From contig JACMZG010001913.1 in assembly GCA_018340805.1 (NCBI GenBank), positions 34,818,272-34,882,271 of the forward strand: 64,000 nt of DNA. Reading direction: 5' to 3'. The notes beneath the pieces are model-generated. The model worked only from the letters and a program-made list of their open reading frames with translations. It searched no databases and was not told where the DNA came from. Origin of the DNA: Microvelia longipes (Eukaryota; Arthropoda; Insecta; Hemiptera; Veliidae). Position numbers and translations under genes: made by a program. Of this stretch, positions 44,551 to 57,129 are shown piece after piece. Every line of letters begins with the position of its first letter. Position 1 is the stretch's first letter.

Positions 44551-45412
44551 TACTATATGTTTTTCATAACAAAATATTGATTCTTATTAATAATTAAATT
44601 CAATTCATACTGTAAAGAGGTTTTCATAACCTGGTTACGATTCATAACCACAGTTACGACGATTAAATATATATATTCTTATTGCATCACTATGAAAGAT
44701 GACAGAAAAAGTAAAATCATACCTTAGGTTTAAAAATAAAGCTTCGCAATACTTAAACTAACTTAAATTAAAAGCATAAAAACTAGAAATGTGTTTAAGA
44801 GGTTGGTTGAGGAGAAGGATGAACGGTTGACTAAAATACGTTCTACTCATTTTAAATTCAGATTTGGAACCAAGTACCTGCTAGACCTGCCATCTTAGCC
44901 AAGACTAGAACCCTGTAAAAATAAATCGAGAACGGAACCATTAGAAATATGAAAAGCGAAGCTACGTCAACATGGTGAATGACATAGACATAGAAGTATA
45001 AAAATTACGAATCTTTACCTTCATTTGAAGGGTGACTATAACTTTTACAGACTACCTGAACATCATAACCAAACTAAATTCTTACACCAAAAACAAATTA
45101 AAACCACTCTCAAATTAATAAAGAAAAAGGGACAAGCCCTCGGCAACGCCGAGGCCACAAGCGGACCACCTTAATTTCTTTAACCTCCGTTGTGAGTGAA
45201 AAATCAAAACCTCCTCAATATTATACTTCAAAACTAAATTAAATAAAAATGAAGGAACTATTCAGCCAAAATAAAATATACACCAATAGAAAAGAAATAA
45301 ACCAGAAGTTAAAATAAAACTATCCAAATTAAATAAAATAAATTTTTCATAAATTCTATAAAAATCCCGCGGATTTTTAAACTTAAAAATTCAAACTAAA
45401 ATTTCCGTTACA
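44551..45412 (-). repeat. 5' LTR of the non-autonomous element
   Basis: Second ~860 bp copy. The left boundary is uncertain by about 10 bp; the right boundary is followed by ATTGT. Confidence 0.82.
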
Positions 45413-45712
45413 ATTGTATTATTCTGAGAAATTTAAAAATGACTGAGTACTACCAATGGTGTTAAGTCCAGTATGTAGATAACTGGTTGAGTGGTCATAT
45501 TTTCTGAATTACAATCTTTACAAAATTAGAAATTAGAATTAATTGTAATCTTTACAAATTACAATCTTGGCGGATACATTACGGGTACGTTAGGGAACCA
45601 AATATTTTTGACGCGGAGGTCCGCACGCTTGGTGAATTCACCTTTAAATGCGCGCTATTTTGCACATTAATTCAATTTTTTAATAATCCAATATAATATA
45701 TATATAATATAT

Positions 45713-45772
<60 letters not shown>

Positions 45773-46331
45773 TATAATATTATTCGATTTTTAAAGAAGA
45801 ATTCGCCCGGCTTATGGACCTCGCGCCATACTTTTACTCCTTGATTTAAGCCGTGTATTTCGTTATTAATGAACTAATTTGTATACGTCATGGAAATAAC
45901 GAAAAATTAAACACTTCACCAAAGTTATCTCTAAAGATTACGTCCGTGGTTAGCTTGCTTCTGTTTTAGAAACTCAAGAAGTTTCTAATTTGAGGTAGAA
46001 ACTTGATTCATTAGTAAATACCCAAGAGTTAGTCACATTTCTTCAACACAATCGATTTATCTTGTTATATTATCTTTTTCATTATAATACCTTTCATTTT
46101 CAAATTATATTTTGCGAATTTCGTTTCTAGTTTATAATTTTTACATGTATGCATGATATGACATCAAAGTTATGTTAATATTGTTTGCTTGAGTGCGCGA
46201 ATAACCACTTATTAAATCATAAAGTTACTTTTCATAATTAACACACTTTACATTATAAACTTTTTTAAAAGATCAACTTGTTTATAAGTTGAGATACTTG
46301 TATGAGATACTTGTATGTATGTAAGTACGAT
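45413..46331. other. AT-rich DNA with (TA)n and a repeat fragment
   Basis: GACGCGGAGGTCCGCACGCT, then GAATTCACCTTTAAATGCGC (about 45610-45655), resembles the GGCGCGGTGGTCCGC motif of the inverted repeat at 57.7-58.4 kb. (TA)n occupies about 45697-45782. No gene. Confidence 0.55.
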
Positions 46332-46377
46332 ATACTTACATACATGGCTTGATTTATCAAGCCATGTATGTAAGTAT
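46332..46377. repeat. Perfect 22 bp hairpin
   Basis: ATACTTACATACATGGCTTG plus AT, a TT spacer, and the exact reverse complement. The preceding 60 bp also repeat GAGATACTTGTATG. Confidence 0.85.
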
Positions 46378-46560
46378 CTCATTAGCAAATTGTTCCAAAG
46401 GAAAGGAAAGGGCAAGTAAGGTTAGCCATCGTAGGCTCTATTTACCGCTATAAATGAACCTAAGTTATGAACTTGACTTTTCATTTATTCCTTTATAAAT
46501 TACGGCGTGCCAATAGACAAAAGTCAAAAACAAATATTTACAAAATTAAGACAAAAAAAT

Positions 46561-46804
46561 CAGGTACGGGGTACCTCGGAACTTTTCCACACCCTTCGGA
46601 CTCGCTTCGCTCGTCCTCAGAATAGGATAGTTAACAAATGGCCTAGGGTTTTTAAACTTCGGAATCGCTTCGCTCGTCTTCAAAATAGGATGGTTACGAG
46701 TGGCCTAGAGTTTATGTACTTCGGACTCGCTTCGCTTGTCCTCAGACTAGGATGGTTAAGAAATGGCCTGGGGTTTATAAACTTCCGAGGTACCCCGTAC
46801 CCGT
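46561..46804. mobile_element. Best copy of the 'GCTTCGCTCG' element, with internal tandem units
   Basis: The ends are inverted: GGTACGGGGTACCTCGGAA on the left and TTCCGAGGTACCCCGTACC on the right. Inside are three ~66 bp direct units, each with CTTCGGA(C/A)TCGCTTCGCT, CGTC.TCA and TAGGATGGTTA..AAATGGCCT. The 155-codon open frame across this region is a by-product of the repeats. Confidence 0.7.
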
Positions 46805-48989
46805 ATAAAAAAGCATACAAGAACGTTAAACATCTCAAAATCTTAAATGATAAAAAGTTCCGATATTTACTCGGTTTTTTTAAATTATTTCAATTTTTGG
46901 CGGAAATTTGTAACATTGACAAATGTAAACAAACTTTTACGTTTAACAAAAGTGTCGCACTAATTAATCATTAAGTTCGCTTATAACTTTTTAACTAATT
47001 AATTGATTTTGATCGGAGTTTTTTTACATTTGTTTCTATTTTTTTCGGTTCCAACGACGTGTTATATGCCAAAAACACTATACTTTTGAGTATACTTTTG
47101 GTATTATTAGGCGTCAAAATTTTAAATTTCAAAAGTAAATAATTTCAAAATGGCAGCCAATATCAAAACGAAATTCGGAAGATATGTTTGTTATATTAAG
47201 AGGTATATTTCTGCCAAAATTCAACCGGTCATCACCGGGTCATTTTTCGACTTTTTACAATTTTTTTTAAATTTTTGCTGCCTAAGCAAATAGGGTTAAT
47301 GGTGAAATAAAATTTTGATATTCCGGGCAGCACAACTAGACCCAAAGACTGATTTTTGTACCGAGTTTCAACCCAGCATAAACACAGTGGGAGTTATGCG
47401 TGACACAGACACACACAGACAGACATCAAGCTGAAATCGGTTCAGATGGTCCTAAAAACACCTAAAATGGATAATTCAAGTGAAATCTCGGGTTAAACTT
47501 TTTTGGGTGAAACCAATACTTTTTTTCTATATACCTTCTGTATAAAGGTGAGGAAAAGTAAAAATAAGTTACAATATAAATTAATGGTAAACATCAAAAA
47601 GGAAATATCGTCAAGACTATATTATAAAAATAAAATATCGCATTCGTAAAGGAGGAAAGTAAATGAAAAAAAAACTGCTATAACATCAAAGTAATGTTGA
47701 TAAAAGTGTAATTATGATGGTCAGAAAGATAACAAAAATATTATAAAATAAATAATAAACGTTAAATGAAAGAATAACATAAAAGATAATAAATAATATA
47801 AATAAAATAAAAGAAATATAAATATATAAATAATATTAAATTAAAAATAAAATTCTTGAAAAAATAAAAAAAAGAAATTATAACTAAAGGATCATACTAC
47901 GGATCATCACGAAAAAGGATAGAGTACAAGTTAAAATTAAAATTTAGCATATGCAAACAAAACTATTAAAAAGTATACTCTATAGAACTAAGAAGTAACA
48001 AAAGATTTGAATTTAGAAATGGAAACGGTAAATTTTAAGTCAGGAATAGAATTCGCTAGACGCATCATTCGAGATATTGGAGAGATGAAGAGGTAATTAG
48101 TTCGGAAAAAAGGAATGAAGAAATTTTGTTAATTTCTAAGATTTATAGTGTAAGGTTCGTGATGAGATATTAAAGATGAAAGAAGAGGACAATCAACAAG
48201 AGAATTAATTAAACTATAAAGGAAAGACATACCAAGAGAATTTATAAATATACTTTATAAATATTTAGTTTTACTCTTTTAATTACTTGTTTTTTTTTAG
48301 ATTTTGGATTATTTTACGTTAGATGTTTTCATAATTTATCGAATTCATGATATATTAATGAATTCGTTGGGTCCAGTGCCACCCAACCTGACGTCAGTGT
48401 GCACAAACTCATTCTTTAGCCTCAACCTAAAAGTCAGAGTTCCACAGAGTTACTAGAAGACGTTTTCGAGAACTGAGAAACGAAGTGCCTAGTCACTTAC
48501 GTTACTCGTGGCCCGGCTTCACTTGAACTGACTAAGTATACGGACATACGGGGGCTAAGTATATCTTCCGACCTTCATCGACGTCAGAACCTTGATTTTT
48601 CTTGAGCTGGAGACATCGGAAACGTGGATCCAGACTTGTCTTAGACGAAACAGGAATCAAACCAGCATTAGCGTATTAGCAGCCAAGGAAACCACGTTAA
48701 ACTCTGGCTGGGTTGACCGGCCTTGTATTCAAGATCTCTCGATTTTACGGTACAAAGAATAACCTCATATTAAGGTCCTCCCCCGGCTGGATTTAGACCT
48801 TCGACCGGATTTAAATCCAATATAAAAAAAGTCTCCAGGGAATGACAATAAAACTTTGTCCGAAAAAAACTCACCAAGCTATCACATATTTTACTAAAAC
48901 ACTAGTTTTACTATGCCATTCTTATTTAAGTATTTTTTCGGACAAATGTTTACTTTGTCTAAATCAAGGTTCATAGGTTCATTTATAGT
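46805..48989. other. AT-rich DNA with dispersed repeat fragments
   Basis: About 47220-47560 resembles 58970-59120 and 27430-27560 (GGGTTAATG, then GATTTTTGTACCGAGTTTCA) and includes a CAGACACACACAGACAGACA tract. About 48350-48850 is less AT-rich than its surroundings. It contains AGGAATCAAACC, a possible antisense box B, but no protein or complete SINE could be supported. The remainder is purine-rich. Confidence 0.45.
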
Positions 48990-49128
48990 TAGGGATCTTT
49001 TACGAATACCTGAAATCGCTCATGCTTAGAACCACCGGTTTAACGTCCTTTTTGAAGGATTTCACGCTAAGGTCGAAAATTCGAGGATTCGAAAGGCGAG
49101 TGCTCTACCGCTGAGCTACCGGACTCGG
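48990..49128 (-). mobile_element. tRNA-derived SINE with a body shared with 37.4 kb
   Basis: On the minus strand it starts CCGAGTCCGGTAGCTCAGCG (box A region GGTAGCTCAGCGGTAGAGC), followed by a diverged box B. It then continues with GACGTTAAACCGGTGGTTCT and CGATTTCAGGTATTCGTAAA. This body aligns with 37510-37562 almost base for base. Confidence 0.72.
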
Positions 49129-49499
49129 TTTGTTATTCTTATTATTATTAGAAATATATTTATGTACCTATAATTAGTTTGTTTGTTTTGTATATACGAT
49201 TTTGCCTTTATTATGGTTATTTCTGATTTATTTTCTTTACTATTTGTTTTCACTATGTTAGAACATGCAAATTTGTAGTTCCATACTTAAGATGCAATAT
49301 TGAATCTATACATTACCTAGTTGTTATGTTTTCATGTTTTAGTATCGATTATACTGTCGTTTAAATTTTAACATCAGTGGATTAGTTTAGTAATATTATC
49401 ATTAATAAGATTTGATTTAATATTAATAAAAAAATTGGTACAGGTTTGGACCAAAAATCGACAAAGTTTTGTACTGGTACAAGTTACCTTTGAACTTTT

Positions 49500-49615
49500 C
49501 ACCACATCGTAATTGCTACGCTTATTCTCGCCACTTTAGACTCGCTTCGCTCGTCCTATGAATGTGGGAATCACTTAAATAATATTGGATATTTAGACTC
49601 GGTTTGCTTGCTCCT
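49500..49615. repeat. Copy of the 'GCTTCGCTCG' dispersed repeat
   Basis: Contains CACATCGTAATTGCTACGCT, TTAGACTCGCTTCGCTCGTC and TTAGACTCGGTTTGCTTGCT. A left-end-like GGTACAAGTTACC precedes it near 49480. Confidence 0.5.
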
Positions 49616-50151
49616 AAAAGTAAAAAAAAATCAACTTTATTCCCAGCGGTCACTTATCCGGATACTAATCTTGCTCTACAATATTGTAATGAAAAAGAGA
49701 TACTCTCGTGCCAAAACTGATTCAATTAGGTTTTTTACAGATTTCTAAAAGGTGTAAACATTGTAATGATACATACATAAATTTGGTACTTTATAAATAG
49801 TTTTAGGTGAGAGTTGCCTAGTCCGGTCGTGGTACAAGAGCTAACTGAGCTCCAGCCCTTTCCTAGCTGCGAGTCACTTGAAAATACCCCTCTTTTGCTA
49901 TATGATTGTATACATTTCATATTAACTGTTACAACGTGTTATTAATTAAAAATTAAAGTAATAGTGATAATTATATCAAAGTTAGCTTATTTAGTGTTAT
50001 ATGATTGATGACATGAACAATTTTATATGATTGAAATTTTTATCAATCCAAGATTGATCGATTTTTGAAAAAATTGCTCAGTCATTAATGACAGTCAATG
50101 AGACCATAAAATATTTATTGACTTTAGAGCTTTTGAACTGTTATAAATTGC

Positions 50152-50653
50152 AATAACAATCAAATTAATGAAGTCTTCAATCCTTTTTTTAAAATGTATT
50201 ATAAATGAATTGACGAAGAGCTGTCGCCCAGGGATCCTTGTCTTCTTTAGTTCTTGAATTGATAAAAATAAATAAGTTTGAAAAATAATACAATTTTGAA
50301 TATTTTTTTACGTCACGTGTCTAACTAAATAAAAAAAACAAAAAAACGGGAGGGTAAAGGAAAAATTAAGATTTTAAGATAATATTATAATAAATACTGC
50401 TAAAATTGTTAATGTCTTGTTACAAAAATGGTTAATGTCTTGTTAAAAAAAATAATCATTTAAAATTTATTTATTTATTTAGTTAGACGCGTGACATATA
50501 AAAACATTCAAAACTTTATTATGTTTTAAACTTTTTTATTTTTATCAATCCAAGAACTGAAGAAGCTCAGGATCCTTGGGCGAAAGCTCTTCGTTAATTT
50601 ATTTTCAATAAATTAAAAAAGGACTGAAGTCGTCATTAATTTAATTGTTATTA
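50152..50653. mobile_element. MITE-like element with ~180 bp diverged inverted arms
   Basis: The left arm, 50152-50334, starts AATAACAATCAAATTAATGA. It is matched in reverse by the right arm, 50467-50653, with clear but imperfect identity (for example GTCACGTGTCTAACTAAATA / TATTTAGTTAGACGCGTGAC). The 130 bp centre repeats GGTTAATGTCTTGTTA. It is older than the 684-1381 element. Confidence 0.7.
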
Positions 50654-53600
50654 TAAAATAATTATATTTAAAAGAGCACAACTAAACCTAAGATTGATTT
50701 TTACTTTTCTTTCTTTAACTGTTTAGAAACTGGAATGTCACCTAAATTATACGTTATTTGATATTTCAACAAATCTAAAAAGCAGAAAAATGTAGCGATC
50801 AATTTGACCACGCAAGTAGCCATGTAAAAAACTAACATATGTTTTAAGTTTCAGCATTAGTTCAAATTTTATCAAATGACTTGTATGCGTTTTTAAAAAA
50901 TTGTAATTCTATCGTTGCTTTACTCGCATTGTTATGATACAAGTTGCTTGGAGCTAATGTTTAAGCTAGTTTGAGCTAATGTTTAAGCTAATGCTGGAGC
51001 TAGTATTTAATTAAGATCTACAATATAATTGACAAAATAAAAAAGCTCTACAATAAATTTATATGAACAAATACATTTTAACTTGAACTTGATAATTTTT
51101 TTAGTATAATTTTTATTATAATTTATTTTGATAATGGGGGCTTCAGAAAAAAATAACATTCGTTGCATGCTGAATGCATTTTTATCTCAACTTTTACGAT
51201 TCGCTATTTAACTGTTTGTCTACGCTCGCCATAATTATGCTCGCAAAAGAATTATTATTTTTTTAATTAATTATACTTTAGAAAAGAAAATTATTTCAGA
51301 TTCAAGTAGCATAATATCACTATTTATGATATTACTGTCTTGATTTTATGCAAAATGGCTAATCATACTTTCTTTAACAATATAACTTCTATGTTAGTGA
51401 AATTTTAATTAATTTTAAATATTTGATACCGATTTTGACTTTTTCTTTTAATTGCAACAAAATAATGTAGAATATTAGCGGCCTGTTCAATTATTAGGGA
51501 ATAAATAAAAGAGTCCCTCCACAAAAACAATAGTTTCTTGGCTAAGCGTTTTCAACCTAACATGAGGTCATCATCAGTGCCATGAAGATAAAGATGAAAG
51601 TTATAAATACATAAAACTATTTTCTTTTCTTTTATCATATAGATAAAATTTAGAAAAAGAAATATTAAGAAGCAGTTCAAAATATTAACACATAAAAATG
51701 TAAAGAAATATAGTGTGGGTTGAATATAAGGAAATATAAAAGAAAATTAAATAAATACTTGACCTTTACTTGTTTAGATGGACGAAAAATCAATAAAACC
51801 ACAGTAAAAACTGACCCCGACCGAGTAACCCTTATCTCTAACAACCAATTCACGAGTTTATTAAACAGTAATTAAAATTGGTTGTTTTCGAAGTAATTTT
51901 TATGAGTAATAAAAAGTTGAGCTAAAAACAAATTCTAAAGCTAGCTCTAAGTTTAAATTTGGTATGTAAATATTAGAATTGCCTGCTTGCATTCTAGTGA
52001 TGTGTGGTATCAAGGGTCCCAAGCCAAAGTAGCTATTAGTTTAGTTTACCTAAAACTACGTTTAGGTAAACTTAGTTATTTTTTAAAAAAGATAAAGTGA
52101 GCTGTGGAGTCAATTAATAAAAGATATTGAAAGAAACATTGTCTCCACTGATTTTTATTTTCTCATCCACATTAAGCCTGTCAATACCATACGTAAACAA
52201 AAATACTGTCCGGTAAGATTTTCTCTTATGCAGACTTAGACAGACAAACCCTATATTTTTATCTATTCTTTTTTTCTTGAAAAATATTTTTTTTTAAATT
52301 GCTCTCAATTTATCAATAGAATAACTATCAATTTCTTGTAAAATATTTAAAGATAGAAAATCAAAACGGCTTACTTTAACTTCGTTGGAGGTACTCATAT
52401 TAGCTCGACTAGCATTCATAATAAATAAAATGAGCTATGAAGTCAATCAATAAAAGGAATTGAAATAAACTCTCCACAGATTCAATAAAGAGACTGTTTT
52501 TTTTTCAAATTCCTTTTCCTTTTTTTCTTTTTCTCGTTAATACAGTAGTAGGAAAATAATGTATTGCGTTTGCTCTAAAATTCTAAATCTGGGATATGAT
52601 CTGATTCATAAATTTTTATCTGAAAGATCTCATTTGACTTTCTGAGTAATGTTTTACAAGTGTTTTTTTATTTGTAGTTCGGTTTTTCGTCAAAGATATT
52701 GATGATTAAAGACAATAACCAACATTTACTCCACGTTAGCATCACAATTTACCAAGATAAAAGAACCATTTCCACTAAAATAGCGATCCATGTACTCAAG
52801 TGTCTGATTGTAGGAGGCTAGATGTCATACGAAAGTTACATGAAACAGATGACAATTCCCTGCCTTACGGAGTGATCACTTTCTTTGGCATTTATGTATT
52901 AAATACAGTGATACTAGTGGCTGATAATCTAACCAAATTCGCGAGCTAATATTGGATTTAGCGGTCACCTATCTAAGCACTTGGATGAAGTAACACATGA
53001 TCTAACCAAAACAGAATTTACGGCTAAAAGAGGGACTTAGGCGACTATAGGGTATTAATGTATCATTTTGAGAATAGCAGGCAAAAAGTTTGAAAAATTA
53101 TGTTTTCATTCATATTGCACTCTATGTCTTTCTTATTGCTCGGCCTCTAGGACTTTTAATTTCTCTTAAATATTTGATGCTCACAACCTATTTTACGCTT
53201 GGCTAACATAGTGTTTATTTTATATTTATTTACATATAAATAACATCAAACAAAAAATAAATTGAAAATTCTAAATGAAAGAAAAAATGTAGGATTTATT
53301 TTTAATTTCAAATTGACAAGACATAATTAAACAAAATTAATAGAACAGGGATGTAATGTAAGTGTCTAAGTTGACAGAGATTAAAACACTTGAAGAAAAA
53401 AATAATAAATTATCTTAACTAGAAAAACAAAGGTTAACATTTGCATTTTTACCTCGTTTTCCAAAATGAAAAACTTTAAAAAAAACAGGGTAGAGGAGGA
53501 ATAAGAAGTGATGGGTATGTGTGGGGGCCTTTACATCTCTTACTTGACTTGAGGAGAGGCCGCAGATGCTGGGTAATGACCCTCCTCTCTGCTCCAGTCT

Positions 53601-55440
53601 CTATCCTACACTACCACTACTGTTTCCCCCTTTCTCTTAGCATCTTTATTGCATTTTGTAAAAACCCGATTTTAATACAAGTTATGATTATTATTTTTTT
53701 TAAATATACAGACTTTTTTGGAACGGAGCAGTTTCAAAATTTTCCAGGGAAAACGAGAGATAGTAGTAATTATTGAGAACAATAAAGAATTAATACAAGA
53801 ACAAAATAAACACTGTAAAAAGTAATATTTAGTATATAAATTATTAGCATGGTAACAATTTATAAACTTCACTAATCTTAAATAAATTTATTAAAAATAC
53901 AAATTGATGTTGCAATAAAAACATTATTTATAATAGTATTCTGCCATTTTTTCTTATCAAATCTGGCAGATTTCCAAAGACTACCCCTTTATATCGACTT
54001 TATAGCTAACTCATGTTTGTGCCATGGCTTTCGGTAATACACGTTATGCTGTAAACGCTTTGCCAAGTATTTTCTAATTTATATAGTAAGTCATCTGATA
54101 TTTATGAGGTTGGGATACAAAAGCCTTAGCTACCTAACAGGGTCTTAGTTCTTATCGACAAAATTGTACTAAATTTACGGACTTGGGCTTTTAGCGATGT
54201 TTCATCAATACTTTTTCTTTTAGACTGAAATATCTCTTTAGTTTTATTTGTTTAATTAAGATGTATGATTATATGTTTATATTTAAACTAAAATGTGTTT
54301 TTAAGATGTAGGCAGTAAAATAATAACATTAGAACCTTCTGTATACTAAGATGATATAGTAAACACTTAAATAGTTTGTTATCCAAAGAAGCCTCAAAGT
54401 CAAAAATGTTTTTAACCTGTAGTCAAACTAAACAGCGCTAAAATATGAGATGGTTATTAAATACAAAATTATCAAAATCAGAATTTGATTCTTTTTTTTA
54501 ATAAAAAAAAGGAAATATTAAATATATGTGAATTTGTTTTATCTACCATACATATTAATTTAATGGCATGAAAAGAAAATAAAGATTCTATCTTATTTTA
54601 AACAACTCTTATTGGCACCAGTAATTTTGACTAGTGTTTAAAAAAAATCAAATTTTTAACTTGAATAGACTATTATTCTAAAAGAAGAAAAAAATACTTT
54701 ACTTTGTACTTAATATATACAACCAAATAATATTCGGATGTCCACTTTGATATTTAAAGTATATTAACTGCTTAGGTATTTGTTTTTTTTTGTAGCTTAA
54801 AGCTTAGATATGTTAGTAGTTGTTTAAAAATCTTTATTTATTATTTCTTATCCCTGAAGAATATTGCTTAAATAAAGTTTAGGTTTAATAAGTTTGTTTT
54901 TTATTTGATGCTTTTCCTCATTTATATCGTAGAAAATTGGAAAATTATTGTAAATGCGAAAAAATCCGAAATCGGGATGTCACCAGAATTATCCGTTTCA
55001 GGCCTCCTAAGTGGTTTTCACAAAGTTGTCTATCTGTATGTGTGTGTGTGTTTGTTTGTATGTGTGTGCCTGTTATCATAGTAGCTCCTATTGCATTTAT
55101 GCTAAAACTCTGTCTACCGCTGCAATTGTGCTAATCGGAAAATAATTTTTTTGGACATCATTAACCCGCAATAATGACAGCGAAATTTCGAAAACTCATA
55201 AAACGCGGAAAAATGATGTGGTCGTGTAAATGGTGTAGTCAGGTATAAGAATAACATATTTTCTAAGCTTCATTTCATTATCATTATTATGTTCAATTTA
55301 TATTTAATGACTTATATTTAGTATATTTTTTTTTAAATTGTTCGAACTCGGGAAATAATCTAATGGAGTGAATTTTGATAAATTTTATTACATTTACTAA
55401 TAATTATTTATTAAATTTATTTTATTACTTTGATGGGTGA
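50654..55440. other. AT-rich DNA, no gene supported
   Basis: Apart from the motif at 51541-51580 and a GT-rich tract near 55035-55070, nothing is recognised. The 53519-53640 stretch (GGCCTTTACATCTC..GCTCCAGTCTC) is less AT-rich than its surroundings but gives no convincing protein. Confidence 0.45.
51541..51580 (-). other. CTGATGA ... GAAAACG motif, Penelope-like-element type
   Basis: On the minus strand CTGATGA is followed by a GACCT-CATGTT-AGGTT stem-loop and GAAAACG, matching the core and stem II of a hammerhead. Such motifs are known from Penelope-like retroelement ends. No matching stem I or III was found. Confidence 0.4.
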
Positions 55441-55454
55441 CCGTTGGAAACGGA

Positions 55455-55620
55455 TTTATTTACTATTTGAGGACAAGCGAAGCGAGTCCGAAGAGGTGTT
55501 TAGTATAAATTTAACGACCTGCATATTTTGAAGACGAGCAAAGCGAGTCGGAAGTAGGGAGGATAAGCGTAGCGTATCCGATGGTATAAAGAATTGTTAC
55601 AAGTTATACCGTACCCAATT
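55455..55620. repeat. Copy of the 'GCTTCGCTCG' repeat, opposite orientation
   Basis: GAGGACAAGCGAAGCGAGTC, GAAGACGAGCAAAGCGAGTC and GGATAAGCGTAGCGTATCC are spaced about 65 and 50 bp apart. The copy is followed by the end-like GTTATACCGTACCC. Confidence 0.55.
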
Positions 55621-57129
55621 TTTTGCATAGTAATCTACCTTTCGAAAATAACCTACACAAAAAAATATACTGCATGACTCTGTAACTTTATTTTTCTTAT
55701 AACACAAGTCTCATTTCGCTCGAAAATGCATATAATTGCCGCGTTTAAAAAAAATTACTTTACAGCCCAGTAGCAGAATACACTATTAAGAGCAAAAAGA
55801 AAGAAAACCCCTTTTCAAAGTGCGCTTTTGCAGCTGTTTGTAGTCAATTTTTAGTACAATGGAAACCATTGAAGTTTTTATGCATAATGATGGTATTGCT
55901 TGAGGAGCATAGCTTTTCAATTCATTGAAAGACTTAAAATATTTTTGCATTAAGATTGGCAACGTAGAGAAGAGGAAAGATAAATGTGGTTTCAAGTGTC
56001 TCAAGAGAATAGTTTATATTTATGTTTGTTGAGTCCAGCTCTTGCAATTGTAGTTGTCATAAAAAGGCGCAGAGATGAGGTCAATTTTGAATACGTTATC
56101 TTAGGTAACTCTTACTTTGAACTGTCCAAGAAAATTCTATTGTTATTTAATAAAGGTGGATTGTAAGGAAATCACAAAGGTTTTTCCACAAGGCTTATTC
56201 CCTCATAAACCACAACCTCAGTGTTTACTTAAACTCCTGCTTGACTTCCCTTTTTAAATCCTTTAATTTATTGTGGTACAAAGAAATAGTTTACAGTAAA
56301 TATTTATAATAAGGTTGCGTTGGCGAGTTTGAACCAATCGATCGAATTTGGTCAGTTTCATGACCACCAAAGTAGTTTTTACCCGTACCACCAAAGTGAC
56401 CAGAGTTGAGTCGAAACTCGAAAAGTCAAATTCTTTTTGATCTATTATTAAGATCAGTGAATACTGTGAATTGGTAACCTTATAATCCGAGAGCCGAACC
56501 TGAAAAATATGACTCATTTCGTACTACTTCAAACTAACTTTTTCTTGAAATATACCTTAAACTATAAGGAAAAACATAGTCTACCTATCCAAGTGGAGTA
56601 ATTTCAGTTTTCTTAAAATAAGAAGTTTCCTGTGGGTCGTGTGCAAAACATGAAAAGAAAATTTTTAAAGGGTGATAAAATTTTCTATAAAACGATTGTT
56701 CAGTCTTCAAAATTGGATGACTACAACCAAATTTATAGCTCTTTCAAAACACCAAAAAAATTATTAAGTCAGCAAGTTTTTTTGAAACAAATATTGCTTT
56801 TTATGCATTTTTTGGCCATTTAACAAACGTCATAACTTTATTTGTAGTAATCCAATTTTGTTGATTAAACCTTGGTTTTTTTAAAAAAATTATCAGGTTT
56901 AAAAAATGCTATCTTCATGTTTTTCGCACGATTTACAGGGGACCATTTAATTCAAGAAAACCACTTTTATTGCAAGGAAACTGAAATTTTTAGGCCTGGC
57001 TCTTGAACTATTACGGTTTTCAGTAGAACATTTTAACAACAGCGAGCTGGACATTTTTATATACTCTACTTTTAAAATTGTTTTTTGTTGTTGTTGATGT
57101 TTATTAATCCTACTAAATCAACAAGTCTA
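55621..57129. other. AT-rich DNA, no gene seen
   Basis: Short open frames only, none with protein features. Confidence 0.45.

Larger units (their letters stand above)
41814..45412 (-). mobile_element. Non-autonomous LTR retrotransposon (no coding), minus strand
   Basis: Two ~860 bp direct repeats (41814-42676 and about 44551-45412) flank 1.9 kb. Read on the minus strand the LTR begins TGTAACGGAAATTTTAG. A strong polypurine tract, AAGAGGGGGAGTTG, directly precedes the LTR at 42676, which sets the orientation. ATTGT at 41809-41813 and 45413-45417 fits a 5 bp target duplication, if the LTR starts at 41814; the alignment is certain only from 41820. The internal part has no gag or pol similarity and no long frame, so the element depended on proteins from another element. 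No tRNA primer site was recognised. Confidence 0.8.

Noticed and set aside
46507..46974. 155-codon + strand open frame with repeated peptide
   Set aside because: It reads through the three ~66 bp units of a dispersed repeat; the repetition explains the open frame.
49040..49128. Possible real tRNA gene on the minus strand
   Set aside because: D-arm-like sequence is good, but the T arm and acceptor pairing are poor and a SINE body follows.
53519..53776. 85-codon open frame in less AT-rich DNA
   Set aside because: No recognisable protein, no splice or promoter support; the sequence begins near a random ATG.
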